Assembly: GCF_046530675.1 (NCBI RefSeq) | Contig: NZ_CP172558.1 | Coordinates: 558,001 to 622,000, forward strand | Reading direction: 5' to 3' | Length of the DNA stretch: 64,000 bases | Source: Chitinibacter sp046530675 | Lineage (GTDB): Bacteria; Pseudomonadota; Gammaproteobacteria; Burkholderiales; Chitinibacteraceae | In this document: positions 7,580 through 16,157 of the stretch, one piece after another | How the letters are laid out: every line of letters starts with the position of its first letter | Position numbering within the stretch: position 1 is the stretch's first letter | Translations under genes and position numbers: made by a program | Notes under the pieces: generated by a model | The model's input: the letters and a program-made list of their open reading frames with translations, nothing else | Databases searched by the model: none | Told to the model about the DNA's origin: nothing

Positions 7580-10500
7580 TTATCGCCGTATATCCGTTTC
7601 GTGCTGATGGCTTTCAGCCATGCCGTGTGTGGCCTGATAGTGTGCGATCCAGCGTGGCAACTCTTCGGCTGGCATCGGTTTGGCGATGAAATAACCTTGC
7701 ACGATGTCGCAGCCGAGCCGGGCGAGCATATCCCAGCTTTCTTGCGTTTCGACGCCTTCGGCGATGGTTTTGCGCCCCAGCGCGTGAACGAGCTCGATGG
7801 TTGAGCGAACGATGAGCTCGGCATCCCGATTTTGCAGCATATCGCGAACAAACGATTGATCGATTTTGATGTAATCGACCGGCAGTTTTTGCAAATAACT
7901 GAGCGACGAATAGCCGGTGCCAAAATCGTCGATGCACAGCGGAATGCCTTGCTCGCGCAAGCGGTGCAAGACGCCAAGTGCAAATTCGGCGTTGTCCATG
8001 ACCGTGCTTTCGGTGATTTCCAATTCAAGCAGCCCGGTGGCGACCGGCCATTTTTCCTGTAGCAGGCCAATGCGTTCGAGCAGATTGTCTTCACGGAAAT
8101 TGCGTGCGGATAAATTGACCGCCAGCGCTAAGGCACAAGCTTTTCCCGCCCAGTCGTGATTCAGGCGCAAAGCCGTTTCGATGACCCACTCGGTAATCGG
8201 CTTAATCAGACCGGTATTTTCGGCCAGGCTAATAAAGTCGTTCGGCGGGATCAGGCCATGTGTCGCATGTTGCCAGCGGATCAGTCCTTCTGCGCCGCAA
8301 ACTCGCCCGCTCGCCATATCGACTTTGGGCTGCAAGTACAGCCGCAGATCGCCATTCTCGATGGCACGGCGCAATTCCGATGCCATCACCAGGCTGCGAT
8401 GCGATTGACCCTGATTTTTCTCTGGGTCAAAAACAATATGCCCGATGCCTTTTTTCTTGGCCAAATGAACCGCTATATCCATATGGCGGTATAAATCATG
8501 CGGCGTATCGCCGTGTTCAGGGCAAAGCGTGATACCGATTTTGGCGGCCATTTCTATTGGAATATCGGCGACCACAAAGGGATATGACGTCATTTCGGCA
8601 ATATCTTGCACCGTCGATAATGCGGCGGCTTCATCGCAATCAGGCAAGAGCACGGCAAACTCGTCGCCGCGCAAGCGAGCGACCATCGCGCCACGCGGTA
8701 GCGCATTGCAAATTCGCATGCCAAACTCTTGCAGCAATTGATCGCCGTAACTAAAACCGAGCGCGTCATTGATTTCGCTCAGGCGCTCGATATTGGTCTG
8801 CAAAACGGCAAACGACTGGTTAAATTGCAGGCTGCGGCCAATCGCTGCGGTCAGTAATTCGGTAAAGTGCGTTTCATTCGGCAAGCCGGTCAAGGCGTCG
8901 TAATGCGTCAGGTGATACATCGCGCTTTGCGTCCTTTGCTGCGCGGCACGCGCTCGCAATGTATTCACGCCAAACGCCAGATCGGCGGCTGATTCGCTCA
9001 ACAGCTTGATTTCATCAGCGTCAAACACCTGCTCGCCCAAATCATAAATCGCCAATGCGCCAATGACTGCGCCATCGACAAAGAGCGGACATGCCAAAGT
9101 GCTCAGGCTGATGGCCGACGTTTCGGCATGCGCTAGCTGTCTGGCGACACTGACTTGCCCGGTGTGTATTGCACTGGCGACGACGCCAGCTTGCGCGTCG
9201 GCCAGCCAATACGTTGGCGGATCTTTAGGCACGACCCATGCGGCAAGATCACCACAGTCGGCCATTGCGCGCAGCTCGGCGTCGTCGGTACGATACCAGA
9301 CGATGGCCATGCGATAGCCGCCGATTTCGACGATGACTTTGCACATGGTTTTGAGCAAATCGGATTCTTTACTCGCGCGCAACATCGCATGATTACCCGC
9401 ACTTAAAGTTCGCAGCGCCCTGCTGACGTGCTCCAGCTCGTGGATATGCTGCTCAAGCTGCGTATTGAGCGCCTGAATATTGTTTTCGGCGAGTTTGCGC
9501 GCATTGATATTTACGCCGGTGGCGTAATAGCCCAGCACCCGGCCTTGAGCATCTTTTTTGGGCGTGTAAGTGATGGCGAGCCAGATACCCGGCGCAACTT
9601 GCAAGTCGTAATTTTGCGGCTCACCCTGCAATGCGCGCTCAATCATTGGCGCGGCGATGGCGTACATCTCGTCGCCCAAGGCTTGCTGCACACTCATTCC
9701 GGTCATGTCGTCGGCATAAGGCGCGAAGCGTTCATGATATTGCCGATTCACATAGACATAGTGTTGAGTAGGATCGACAAAGGCAATCAGCGCGGGCACG
9801 CTATTCATCACGTCGTGCAAATGACCTTCGCTTTCGTGCAATTGCCGGGTTTTTTCTTCAACGCGCTGTTCAAGCAAGGCATTTTGCTCACGAATCAGGC
9901 TTTGCATCTGCTTTTCAACGGTGACATCACGAAAAACCAGCACGACACCGCAAATTTGTCCTTCACGATCCCGGATCGGCGCAGCGCTATCGGCAATCGG
10001 ACAATGGCTGCCGTCGCGCGCAATCAGCACGGTATGATTGGCAAGCTCCTGCGTTTGCCCGGTTGCGAGCACTTGGGCGACTGGCGCAATCTGGAGCGCT
10101 TGCGTAAATTCATTAATAATGAAAAACACGTCGTCGATGGGCTGCCCTTTCGCCTCGGCGATAGTCCAGCCGGTGAGCCGCTCGGCCACCGGATTCATCG
10201 TGGTCACACAGCCTGCGGTATCGGTCGCCAATACCGCGTCGCCAATCGAATGCAGCGTAATCGACAAGCTCTCTTCGCTTTGGCGCAGCGCCGCCTGACT
10301 GGCCTCTTTTTCACGCAATTGTCGCCGGATCAGGATATAGCTGGCGATCAGCAAGGCGGTGAGAAAAAAAGCGACAAGCAACTCCGTGCCTTGCATGATT
10401 TGGCGATTGCGCAGCAATTGCTGCTGGCGTTCGGCGAGCAATTGCCGCTCTTTTGCTTCCATCTCGCGCAAAATACGATACGTTCGCACGCGGGTTTCCC

Positions 10501-10945
10501 GTATCGGCGACTTGGCGATAAAGGCATTGGCCGCGTCAGCGCCTTGTGTTTCACGGATGTGCTGCACTTGCTGCGAAATGGCGAGCCGCTGATTGAGCAC
10601 TGCGCGCAATTGCTGCCAATATTGTTGCTGAGAGAATTGATCGCGAGTTAGATTTTTAATTCGCGCCAAGGTTTGCTCGCGCGCTTGTACCGTTGTATTA
10701 CGCTCGGCCCAATGCGCCTGATCGCCCGAAATACGAAAGCTTTGCGTTGCCAGCTCGATTTGCAGCGTATCGGCCTTGATTTTTGACAGGCCATTGAGCA
10801 CTTCATGCGTATGCGCCACCCAGTCGGCCGCTTGCGTAGCGTCGTTAGTGACTTTCCAATTGCCAGCCAATAGCAATACAACTACCAGCACCGTGGCAGA
10901 AAAAGCCGTCACAATCTTGGTTACAAAACTCGTTCTAGCTTTCAC
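7580..10945 (-). CDS. CHASE3-PAS-PAS-GAF-GGDEF-EAL cyclic-di-GMP signalling protein
   Basis: This ~1121-residue inner-membrane sensor has a membrane segment at 10-28, a CHASE3-like periplasmic region (about 35-180), a second membrane segment (188-207), PAS domains near 225-345 and 370-485, a GAF domain near 510-660, a GGDEF domain (680-840) and an EAL domain (860-1110). The GGDEF signature is RGDEF (760-764), a non-canonical first residue. The EAL signature reads EGL (887-889), but the downstream metal-site motifs (NLSARNF, DDFGTGYSSL, YIKIDQSFV, IAEGVET) are intact. Phosphodiesterase activity is therefore likely and cyclase activity uncertain. The start is a GTG at 10945 or a TTG three bases earlier; neither has a strong ribosome-binding site. 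Confidence 0.88.
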   Translation of the reverse strand: MKARTSFVTKIVTAFSATVLVVVLLLAGNWKVTNDATQAADWVAHTHEVLNGLSKIKADTLQIELATQSFRISGDQAHWAERNTTVQAREQTLARIKNLTRDQFSQQQYWQQLRAVLNQRLAISQQVQHIRETQGADAANAFIAKSPIRETRVRTYRILREMEAKERQLLAERQQQLLRNRQIMQGTELLVAFFLTALLIASYILIRRQLREKEASQAALRQSEESLSITLHSIGDAVLATDTAGCVTTMNPVAERLTGWTIAEAKGQPIDDVFFIINEFTQALQIAPVAQVLATGQTQELANHTVLIARDGSHCPIADSAAPIRDREGQICGVVLVFRDVTVEKQMQSLIREQNALLEQRVEEKTRQLHESEGHLHDVMNSVPALIAFVDPTQHYVYVNRQYHERFAPYADDMTGMSVQQALGDEMYAIAAPMIERALQGEPQNYDLQVAPGIWLAITYTPKKDAQGRVLGYYATGVNINARKLAENNIQALNTQLEQHIHELEHVSRALRTLSAGNHAMLRASKESDLLKTMCKVIVEIGGYRMAIVWYRTDDAELRAMADCGDLAAWVVPKDPPTYWLADAQAGVVASAIHTGQVSVARQLAHAETSAISLSTLACPLFVDGAVIGALAIYDLGEQVFDADEIKLLSESAADLAFGVNTLRARAAQQRTQSAMYHLTHYDALTGLPNETHFTELLTAAIGRSLQFNQSFAVLQTNIERLSEINDALGFSYGDQLLQEFGMRICNALPRGAMVARLRGDEFAVLLPDCDEAAALSTVQDIAEMTSYPFVVADIPIEMAAKIGITLCPEHGDTPHDLYRHMDIAVHLAKKKGIGHIVFDPEKNQGQSHRSLVMASELRRAIENGDLRLYLQPKVDMASGRVCGAEGLIRWQHATHGLIPPNDFISLAENTGLIKPITEWVIETALRLNHDWAGKACALALAVNLSARNFREDNLLERIGLLQEKWPVATGLLELEITESTVMDNAEFALGVLHRLREQGIPLCIDDFGTGYSSLSYLQKLPVDYIKIDQSFVRDMLQNRDAELIVRSTIELVHALGRKTIAEGVETQESWDMLARLGCDIVQGYFIAKPMPAEELPRWIAHYQATHGMAESHQHETDIRR

Positions 10946-11032
10946 CAAAACACCAACAATATATCCAATGAAGAAATATTATTGTGATTGCAATTGCTTT
11001 TGATTACATGACACTTTTCCGGCTTGAGCAGA

Positions 11033-11440
11033 CTATCGGTTAATTTTTTGAATCAAATCAATAACCCACAACCAATACGCAGCAATCAAAATTAAATACC
11101 ATTTTAATAATCGCCGTGCGCCAGCCAGCCTTTGCAGCATCGTTCTCGGCTGCAGCGTTGAGGGTTTTCGCCGAAAAAGCCAGTACAACATGTCATCGAG
11201 CGCAGCCTCCTGCAGCTCGCCACGGGCGATGGCAGCGAATAATTTCGCGTCAAACAAGAGCCGCCAACCGTAAAAAAACTGCCCCAACGCCAAGGCCAGC
11301 GCAAGCCAAGCCTGCGCCGTGCCAGCAAATGGATGAATCGCGAGGTGGATTAGCGTCGGCAACATCAGCCAAGCGCAACTCGCAAGCAGCGCGGCCATGA
11401 CCGCGGCGTGTTGGCGATCTGCCTGCATTTCCGTCGTCAT
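11033..11440 (-). CDS. Small integral membrane protein, last gene of lipid cluster
   Basis: The 135-residue protein has three likely membrane segments: AVMAALLASCAWLMLPTLIH, AWLALALALGQFFYGWRLLF and a C-terminal LLKWYLILIAAYWLWVIDLI. Its ATG overlaps the TGA of the upstream phosphatase gene (ATGA), so translation is coupled and a shared function is likely. I do not recognise a named family. The context suggests an accessory membrane component of the lipid pathway encoded by the cluster. Confidence 0.7.
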   Translation of the reverse strand: MTTEMQADRQHAAVMAALLASCAWLMLPTLIHLAIHPFAGTAQAWLALALALGQFFYGWRLLFDAKLFAAIARGELQEAALDDMLYWLFRRKPSTLQPRTMLQRLAGARRLLKWYLILIAAYWLWVIDLIQKINR

Positions 11441-12774
11441 ACCAGCGCCCACTGAATATGTTCAGCGTTCAGATGCACCGGCCGCCGCTGGCGTATCAGC
11501 GCAATCGCCGCGTCAATATTCGCCGCGCGCCCGCTCTGCACCAGCCACGCAGCGACTATCGTTGCGCTGCGTGAAAATCCCAAGGCGCAATGCACCAAGA
11601 TCGGTGCAGCAACGCCATTCGTTTGCGCGCGTAGCGCCTCAATCGCCGCAACACCTTGCGCGATGTCTTGCGGGCTGGGCGCGATTAAGTCGAGCAAAGG
11701 CAGATTGATATAGTTCGCGGCAGGCTGCGCTTGGCGCGGATATTCGGCACAGAGGTCGAGCACACCGCCAAAGCGCGGATCACTCGCTGCAGTAATCGCG
11801 CCAAGCCAGACACCGTCGCAAATCTCAATCGCGGCATCGACATTGCGCAGGAAATAAGTCCGACTCAGCGCTGCGGCAGCGCGATACGGCGCAGTCAGCC
11901 AACGCACGGCGAACGATGTTTCGCCGCCGATTTTCTGCAATGCCGTCGGCCCCAGCGCGCCGTAGACCGCAGCAACAACGCCCAGCGCGATAGCTGGCCA
12001 AGCGAGCAAGTACGCCCAGCCTTGAAACCAGATCGCGATGGCAGCAAAAATCACCGCACCAAAGCCATAGTGCAGCGCCAGCTTTTGCGATTGTTTGCCT
12101 TGGATAGGTGTTAATCCAGCCCGCCATTCGCGACTAGCACGCCAGCTCAGCGGCGACATCGGCAACAGGTAGCAAACCAGCAATCCCAGCGCAAAACCGG
12201 TGGGTATATCGATGAAATGGTGCTGCCACGTGGTCAGCACCGATATACCGATCAGGGTACACCAGAGATGCAGCACGCCGCGTGCCAAGGGATGCGTCAA
12301 ATACGCAGCAAAACGCAGCCAGATAATCAGTAGCAGGCTGATATGCAGCGATGGTGCCTGATTAAAGGGCTGATCAATCTGCCCCAGCGCCGCAAACATC
12401 GCACCCAATACCCCATCGACCGCTGGCCTGTCCCAGCCAAAACGCAGCGGCCATAGCACAAAGCAGATCGATGACAGCAGCGTGGCCAGCATCAAGCGTA
12501 AGGCCTGCGTGCGCACTTCACGCTGATCGGCGCACAGCAGCAGCGAAAATCCGAACATCAGGTCGATCGACCAGTACGGCACGATGCTCCACGACCAGAA
12601 CGGAATGGCGTCGCGCTCCCAGGCAAAAGCCAGATTGCCGATTTGCTCGGCGGGCAAGCTTGCAGCGTATTGATTGGCATTGCCATAAAACAGGAAAAAA
12701 GCCGGGCCTGCGAGCAGCAGCCACAACATCGCCGAACGCCACGGCAAGCCATCAGGATGAGTTTGATTTTTCAT
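11437..12774 (-). CDS. PAP2-like/dual-specificity phosphatase fusion, membrane
   Basis: The ~445-residue protein joins two parts. The N-terminal ~300 residues are multi-spanning and PAP2-like, with QAPSLHISLLL and TWQHHFIDIPTGFALG holding the expected histidines. The C-terminal ~150 residues are a cysteine phosphatase of the dual-specificity class with the HCX5R loop HCALGFSRSA. The pairing suggests removal of phosphate from a phospholipid or polyol-phosphate headgroup, comparable to PTPMT1, the dual-specificity phosphatase that makes phosphatidylglycerol in mitochondria; that parallel is my inference. The ATG at 12774 was preferred over an in-frame TTG 12 bases upstream. The gene overlaps the next one by 4 bases. 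Confidence 0.82.
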   Translation of the reverse strand: MKNQTHPDGLPWRSAMLWLLLAGPAFFLFYGNANQYAASLPAEQIGNLAFAWERDAIPFWSWSIVPYWSIDLMFGFSLLLCADQREVRTQALRLMLATLLSSICFVLWPLRFGWDRPAVDGVLGAMFAALGQIDQPFNQAPSLHISLLLIIWLRFAAYLTHPLARGVLHLWCTLIGISVLTTWQHHFIDIPTGFALGLLVCYLLPMSPLSWRASREWRAGLTPIQGKQSQKLALHYGFGAVIFAAIAIWFQGWAYLLAWPAIALGVVAAVYGALGPTALQKIGGETSFAVRWLTAPYRAAAALSRTYFLRNVDAAIEICDGVWLGAITAASDPRFGGVLDLCAEYPRQAQPAANYINLPLLDLIAPSPQDIAQGVAAIEALRAQTNGVAAPILVHCALGFSRSATIVAAWLVQSGRAANIDAAIALIRQRRPVHLNAEHIQWALV

Positions 12775-12791
12775 ATCGACAAGCAAGCCAT

Positions 12792-12840
12792 GGGTATATA
12801 GATAAGATTCAATCTGAAATTAAGCTACAGACCAATACCC
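12792..12840. repeat. 49-bp palindromic repeat, copy 4
   Basis: It begins GGGTATATAG and ends GACCAATACCC, 49 bp; the flanks extend the symmetry to ATGGGTAT and ATACCCAT. The interior pairs poorly. It lies immediately upstream of the PAP2/phosphatase gene, between it and the end of the unknown gene at 12864. Confidence 0.7.
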
Positions 12841-12863
12841 ATAGAGGTATTGGCCGTCACACT

Positions 12864-13343
12864 TTATGCCGCAGCGTGAATGCCCAAGGCTGCGCTCAAC
12901 TCAAGAAAGCGCGCCAGCTTGGCGGTGCGAACCAGAACAACTTGTTTTTCGTCGGCCACTGACTGACTGAAATCGACGACGCTATACGTCGGTGCGAGCT
13001 CTTCCTGAACTTTGCTCAAAGCCACCACAGCGTCCAAACCTGCCAGATCGGCCACCGTCAGATCGAGTTCATCGTCGCCAAAAGCATCAACAATCTGCGC
13101 GTACAGCGCGTCGATTGTCGTTGCATGGAAAATCAGCCCGCCCTCCAACTGCTCCAGCAGCACCCATTCCCACAATGGCAGCGGATACGATTCCTGGTAT
13201 TGCGACCCGGTATCTGCTTGCAAATACGCCGCCGGGTCAGCGTGCGCTTTAATAACTTCGGCGCTCATCGCTGCAATATCCTCGGCATCGAGGCTGCCAT
13301 CGGCGATGATTTCAAATAGCTCGTTGATGTGTTTTTGATTCAT
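12864..13343 (-). CDS. Conserved hypothetical cytoplasmic protein
   Basis: The 159-residue acidic protein has no signal peptide or membrane segment. It starts MNQKHINELFEIIADGSLD and ends in a leucine/alanine-rich helix. I do not recognise the family. The ATG at 13343 is preceded by AAAGGA at good spacing. A frame open to 13526 runs through a repeat and would add a false N-terminus containing FVKGGLRGI, a typical translation of such repeats. It sits inside the lipid cluster but is separated from its upstream neighbour by the repeat, so it may be a later arrival. Confidence 0.72.
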   Translation of the reverse strand: MNQKHINELFEIIADGSLDAEDIAAMSAEVIKAHADPAAYLQADTGSQYQESYPLPLWEWVLLEQLEGGLIFHATTIDALYAQIVDAFGDDELDLTVADLAGLDAVVALSKVQEELAPTYSVVDFSQSVADEKQVVLVRTAKLARFLELSAALGIHAAA

Positions 13344-13405
13344 AAAAATCCTTTGCAAAGCCCACTTTGCTGCCAAACAGCATTCACTTAAGCCAATCGG
13401 ACCTA

Positions 13406-13514
13406 TTCCCCCCTTCGACGAAGGGGGGCTAGGGGGGATTTCTGCACTATTTGGACGATGCTTGCCGCTAAAACAGTGCCAAATCCCCCTCAATCCCCCT
13501 TTTACAAAGGGGGA
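13406..13514. repeat. Composite C/G-run inverted repeat (MITE-like)
   Basis: The left hairpin pairs CCCCCCTTCG (13408-13417) with CGAAGGGGGG (13419-13428). The right hairpin is CCCCCTTTTACAAAGGGGG. Between them GGGGGGATTTCTGCACT (13432-13448) is largely complementary to AGTGCCAAATCCCCC (13475-13489), so the whole ~110-bp unit is an imperfect inverted repeat. Similar C-run repeats are widespread in bacterial intergenic regions. Confidence 0.75.
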
Positions 13515-13569
13515 AGCCAAGGTCAAAACCCCCAGTGGACTGCGTTCCGCCTTGATGCGGGCTCATAAA

Positions 13570-15375
13570 TTAAGGCATCACTTCGCCCAGAGCGTCGCGA
13601 GTGTTTGAACTGGCGACCGTTGGCGCGATTTTACGCTGTGCCAGCGAAACGGTAAAAATTCCCCACTCGTCGATGCGTTGGCCGATTTTTTCAAAGCCTG
13701 CTGCGGCAACGAGCTGATCCATTTCGGCTTGCGTGCGGCGGCGCATCACCCAGGCTTTGCCGTCTTTGTGGCTGGTCAGCGTGCGGGCGATCATTTCCAG
13801 CTGTGGATGCCACGGCTGATTGGTGTAAACCAGATAGCCGCCTTCGGGAATGGCGGCGGCCAAACCGGCGAGCGAGTCGCGTATGCCCTGATTTTCGGGG
13901 AATAACTCGTAGAGGCCAGACACCACCGCCAAAGTTGGTTTCGGCTCCAGCGTAGCTAGGCTCTCGCGATCAAAAGCATTGCCTTGCGCAAAGCGTGCCT
14001 TATCGCTCAGGCCGCGCTGCGCAATCATGGATTGCCCGGCTTTGACGTTGATGTCGCTGTAATCGCGCAGCAGCACATCATCAAAAGGCAGGCCATCAAT
14101 CGCGTCGAGAATATAGCGGCCATGACCGGCGGCAATATCGACAATCTGCACCGGTTTGCCTGCCGCGTGCAGGCTGCGCACAGCGTCGACTATCAACTCC
14201 TGCAAATGGATTTTGCGCTGGCGGATTCCGCGCCAGCCCACCGAATCGAGATAGGCTCTATCGCCGAGCTTGCCCAGCGGCGTGATGCCTTGCGCCTGAT
14301 TGCGATAGACATAATCGAGCGTCGATCCAGAATCAAAGCCGGTTTGCCAGCCAAGCTGGATGCCGCTCGATAATTTGCCGATGCTGGCCAAGGTGCGGCG
14401 CGTAATGCCAAATTCCCAGCGCTTGGGGCTGAGCAAGCTTAATGGCTGCTGCAGAGCACGATACTCATTATAGGTATAGCCCTGAACGTCAGCCAGGCTT
14501 AAATCTGGAGGCAATACCCCCTGATCAACTTTGGCGATAAAACTGCGGATCAGCGCAAAGGCTTTTTCGCGTTCCAGCTCGCCCAAGGTATCGTGATAAA
14601 AACCGTCGAGAACGTGTTTTTCTTTCACAGTAGAGCCCAAGCGCTCGAAAAACTCGTGCTGTGGGCCGTGGTGCACGACAAAATCCGCGCCTGAGATCAG
14701 CACTTGTGTCGGCACAGTAATCGCGCCCGCGTCGTCGATAATGCGCTCGGCGGTGTCATACAGCGCCAGCAAAATATGCGAGGCAATCGGCCTAGTGATC
14801 AGCGGGTCGCGCTCATAGCTGGCGATGCGTTCGGGATCGTGGCTCAGAAAGCGCGCTTTGACGTAGGAATTCACAAAAAACTGGCCGCGCAATTTTTGCA
14901 TCAAGGCAATGCCGGTGCGCGCTGCGGGGACATACAATTTCACTTTAAACGCGGGCGCAGCCAGCACCAGCGCACGGATATTCGGCGCGTAATCGTGCAC
15001 CCACGTACTGGCTAGCACCGCACCGACGCTTTGTGCGATGACGATCATGTCTTGCGGCGCGTAGCCGTGTGCATGCGTGATGTGCTTGATAAAGCAATCC
15101 AGATCGCGCACGGTGCTCGCCAAGTTCGGCGAATAGCCACGCAGCCCTTCATTGCGGCCATGGCCGCGCGCGTCCCAGGCAAAGAAAGCCGCATCGTCCA
15201 GACCCAATTCGTCAACAATGTGCTGGACGCGCCCAGAGTGTTCGTGCCCGCGGTGCAGCAGCACAATCGCCCGCCGTGCGCTACCGACCTGCAGCGGCGC
15301 CCAGTGGCGATAAAAAATCCCGTGTTGATCAAACGATGAAAACTGACTTTCCTGGCATTCACGGATTTGACGCAT
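13570..15375 (-). CDS. Bifunctional alpha/beta hydrolase / SAM-dependent methyltransferase
   Basis: This ~601-residue fusion has an N-terminal alpha/beta hydrolase of the monoacylglycerol-lipase type (about 1-285): nucleophile elbow IAQSVGAVL, acidic residue in SGADFVVHHG and catalytic His in DGFYHDTLGE. The C-terminal ~300 residues form a class I methyltransferase with SAM motif IVDIAAGHGRYIL and acidic motif II near LLRDYSDINV. The substrate is probably a lipid, because the gene lies directly after plsC (4-base gap) in a lipid cluster. CAGGAG, overlapping the end of plsC, serves as ribosome-binding site for the ATG at 15375. A 48-bp palindromic repeat variant coincides with the interdomain linker. 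Confidence 0.85.
   Translation of the reverse strand: MRQIRECQESQFSSFDQHGIFYRHWAPLQVGSARRAIVLLHRGHEHSGRVQHIVDELGLDDAAFFAWDARGHGRNEGLRGYSPNLASTVRDLDCFIKHITHAHGYAPQDMIVIAQSVGAVLASTWVHDYAPNIRALVLAAPAFKVKLYVPAARTGIALMQKLRGQFFVNSYVKARFLSHDPERIASYERDPLITRPIASHILLALYDTAERIIDDAGAITVPTQVLISGADFVVHHGPQHEFFERLGSTVKEKHVLDGFYHDTLGELEREKAFALIRSFIAKVDQGVLPPDLSLADVQGYTYNEYRALQQPLSLLSPKRWEFGITRRTLASIGKLSSGIQLGWQTGFDSGSTLDYVYRNQAQGITPLGKLGDRAYLDSVGWRGIRQRKIHLQELIVDAVRSLHAAGKPVQIVDIAAGHGRYILDAIDGLPFDDVLLRDYSDINVKAGQSMIAQRGLSDKARFAQGNAFDRESLATLEPKPTLAVVSGLYELFPENQGIRDSLAGLAAAIPEGGYLVYTNQPWHPQLEMIARTLTSHKDGKAWVMRRRTQAEMDQLVAAAGFEKIGQRIDEWGIFTVSLAQRKIAPTVASSNTRDALGEVMP
14472..14519. repeat. 48-bp variant of the palindromic repeat, inside a coding sequence
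   Basis: AGGTATAGCC at the left and GGCAATACCC at the right form 9-bp near-perfect arms, but the unit is 48 bp, one less than the others. It encodes the linker between the hydrolase and methyltransferase domains. It may be a true copy with a one-base loss or a chance match, because similar linkers could exist in homologues. Confidence 0.35.
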
Positions 15376-15381
15376 CAAACA

Positions 15382-16017
15382 TTACTCCTGTGTGGGAACG
15401 ACTTTCTTGCGTAAATATTGAAACTGCTCAGCAATTTGCACCTTAAACAACGGGCGTTCCGGCAGCCACGGCAAAGGCCGGCCTATCGCGACATCGACAA
15501 AAAACGGAATCGGCAACCACTGCCCGCGCCCCATTGCGCGGCCAAGGCCGTGCATATACACCGGCACGATTGGCGCTTCGGGGAACTCCTGCGCCAGATA
15601 CCACAGGCCCGATTTAATTTCGGAGAGCTGCTCAGGCTCGCCGCGCGTGCCTTCGGGAAATAAAATCAGCACCTTGCCTTGCTGCAGGGCTTCGCGGCAG
15701 CCCGCTAATGGATCGCTGCCTTTTTTGGCGCCACCGCGCTGCACCGGAATAATGCCAATCACCTGCGTGGCAAACCACGCCAGCGCACGATTGCGCAAAA
15801 AATAATCCGCCGCCGCTGCCGGGCGGACATTGGCGATGTCTTTTAAATCAAACAGCGAATACAGCGTGAGAATATCGAGATGGCTATTGTGGTTGGCGAT
15901 GACGATTGCAGGGCCTTTATGCGGCAGGCGATCGGCATTGCGCACCGTCAGCCCCAGCCACAGCTTCACCACCGGACGAGCAACCAGCAGGACAAATAAG
16001 GTTCTGAAATTGAACAT
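15382..16017 (-). CDS. 1-acyl-sn-glycerol-3-phosphate acyltransferase family (PlsC-like)
   Basis: The 211-residue acyltransferase has the catalytic NHNSHLD (HX4D) motif, the FPEGTRG glycerophosphate-binding motif and an N-terminal membrane anchor. Members transfer an acyl chain to lysophosphatidic acid to give phosphatidic acid at the inner membrane. The ATG at 16017 follows AGGGGAAGT; a longer frame to 16047 lacks such a site. It is followed after 4 bases by the hydrolase-methyltransferase fusion. Because it lies in a dedicated cluster, it may be a paralogue of the housekeeping PlsC with a special substrate. Confidence 0.88.
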   Translation of the reverse strand: MFNFRTLFVLLVARPVVKLWLGLTVRNADRLPHKGPAIVIANHNSHLDILTLYSLFDLKDIANVRPAAAADYFLRNRALAWFATQVIGIIPVQRGGAKKGSDPLAGCREALQQGKVLILFPEGTRGEPEQLSEIKSGLWYLAQEFPEAPIVPVYMHGLGRAMGRGQWLPIPFFVDVAIGRPLPWLPERPLFKVQIAEQFQYLRKKVVPTQE

Positions 16018-16059
16018 ACTTCCCCTAAGTATTGAGAAGTTCGACATTCAAATTAATTC

Positions 16060-16157
16060 GAAATCCAAAAGCATGCAGGCAAGGCGTACGGCCGTAGACA
16101 GTACATCGAGTACGGCAAGGCCGTAACAACGCAGCATGCATGTTTTTGCCTTAACTT
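16060..16157. repeat. Palindromic intergenic repeat between cdsA and plsC homologues
   Basis: AAAAGCATGC near the left end pairs with GCATGCATGTTTT near the right end. Inside, GTACGGCCGTA and TACGGCAAGGCCGTA give further self-complementarity. AGAAGTT/AACTTCT arms flank it more widely. The inner GTAGACAGTACATCGAGTAC resembles repeats common in beta- and gammaproteobacteria. It fills the gap between two genes that otherwise look co-transcribed. Confidence 0.6.

Noticed and set aside
12212..12249. GGTATATCG/CGATATACC inverted repeat inside the PAP2/phosphatase gene.
   Set aside because: It is 37-38 bp, not 49, and codes for the conserved histidine-containing PAP2-like motif.
13344..13526. N-terminal extension of the unknown protein through the C-run repeat.
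   Set aside because: It translates repeat sequence; the ATG at 13343 has a proper ribosome-binding site.
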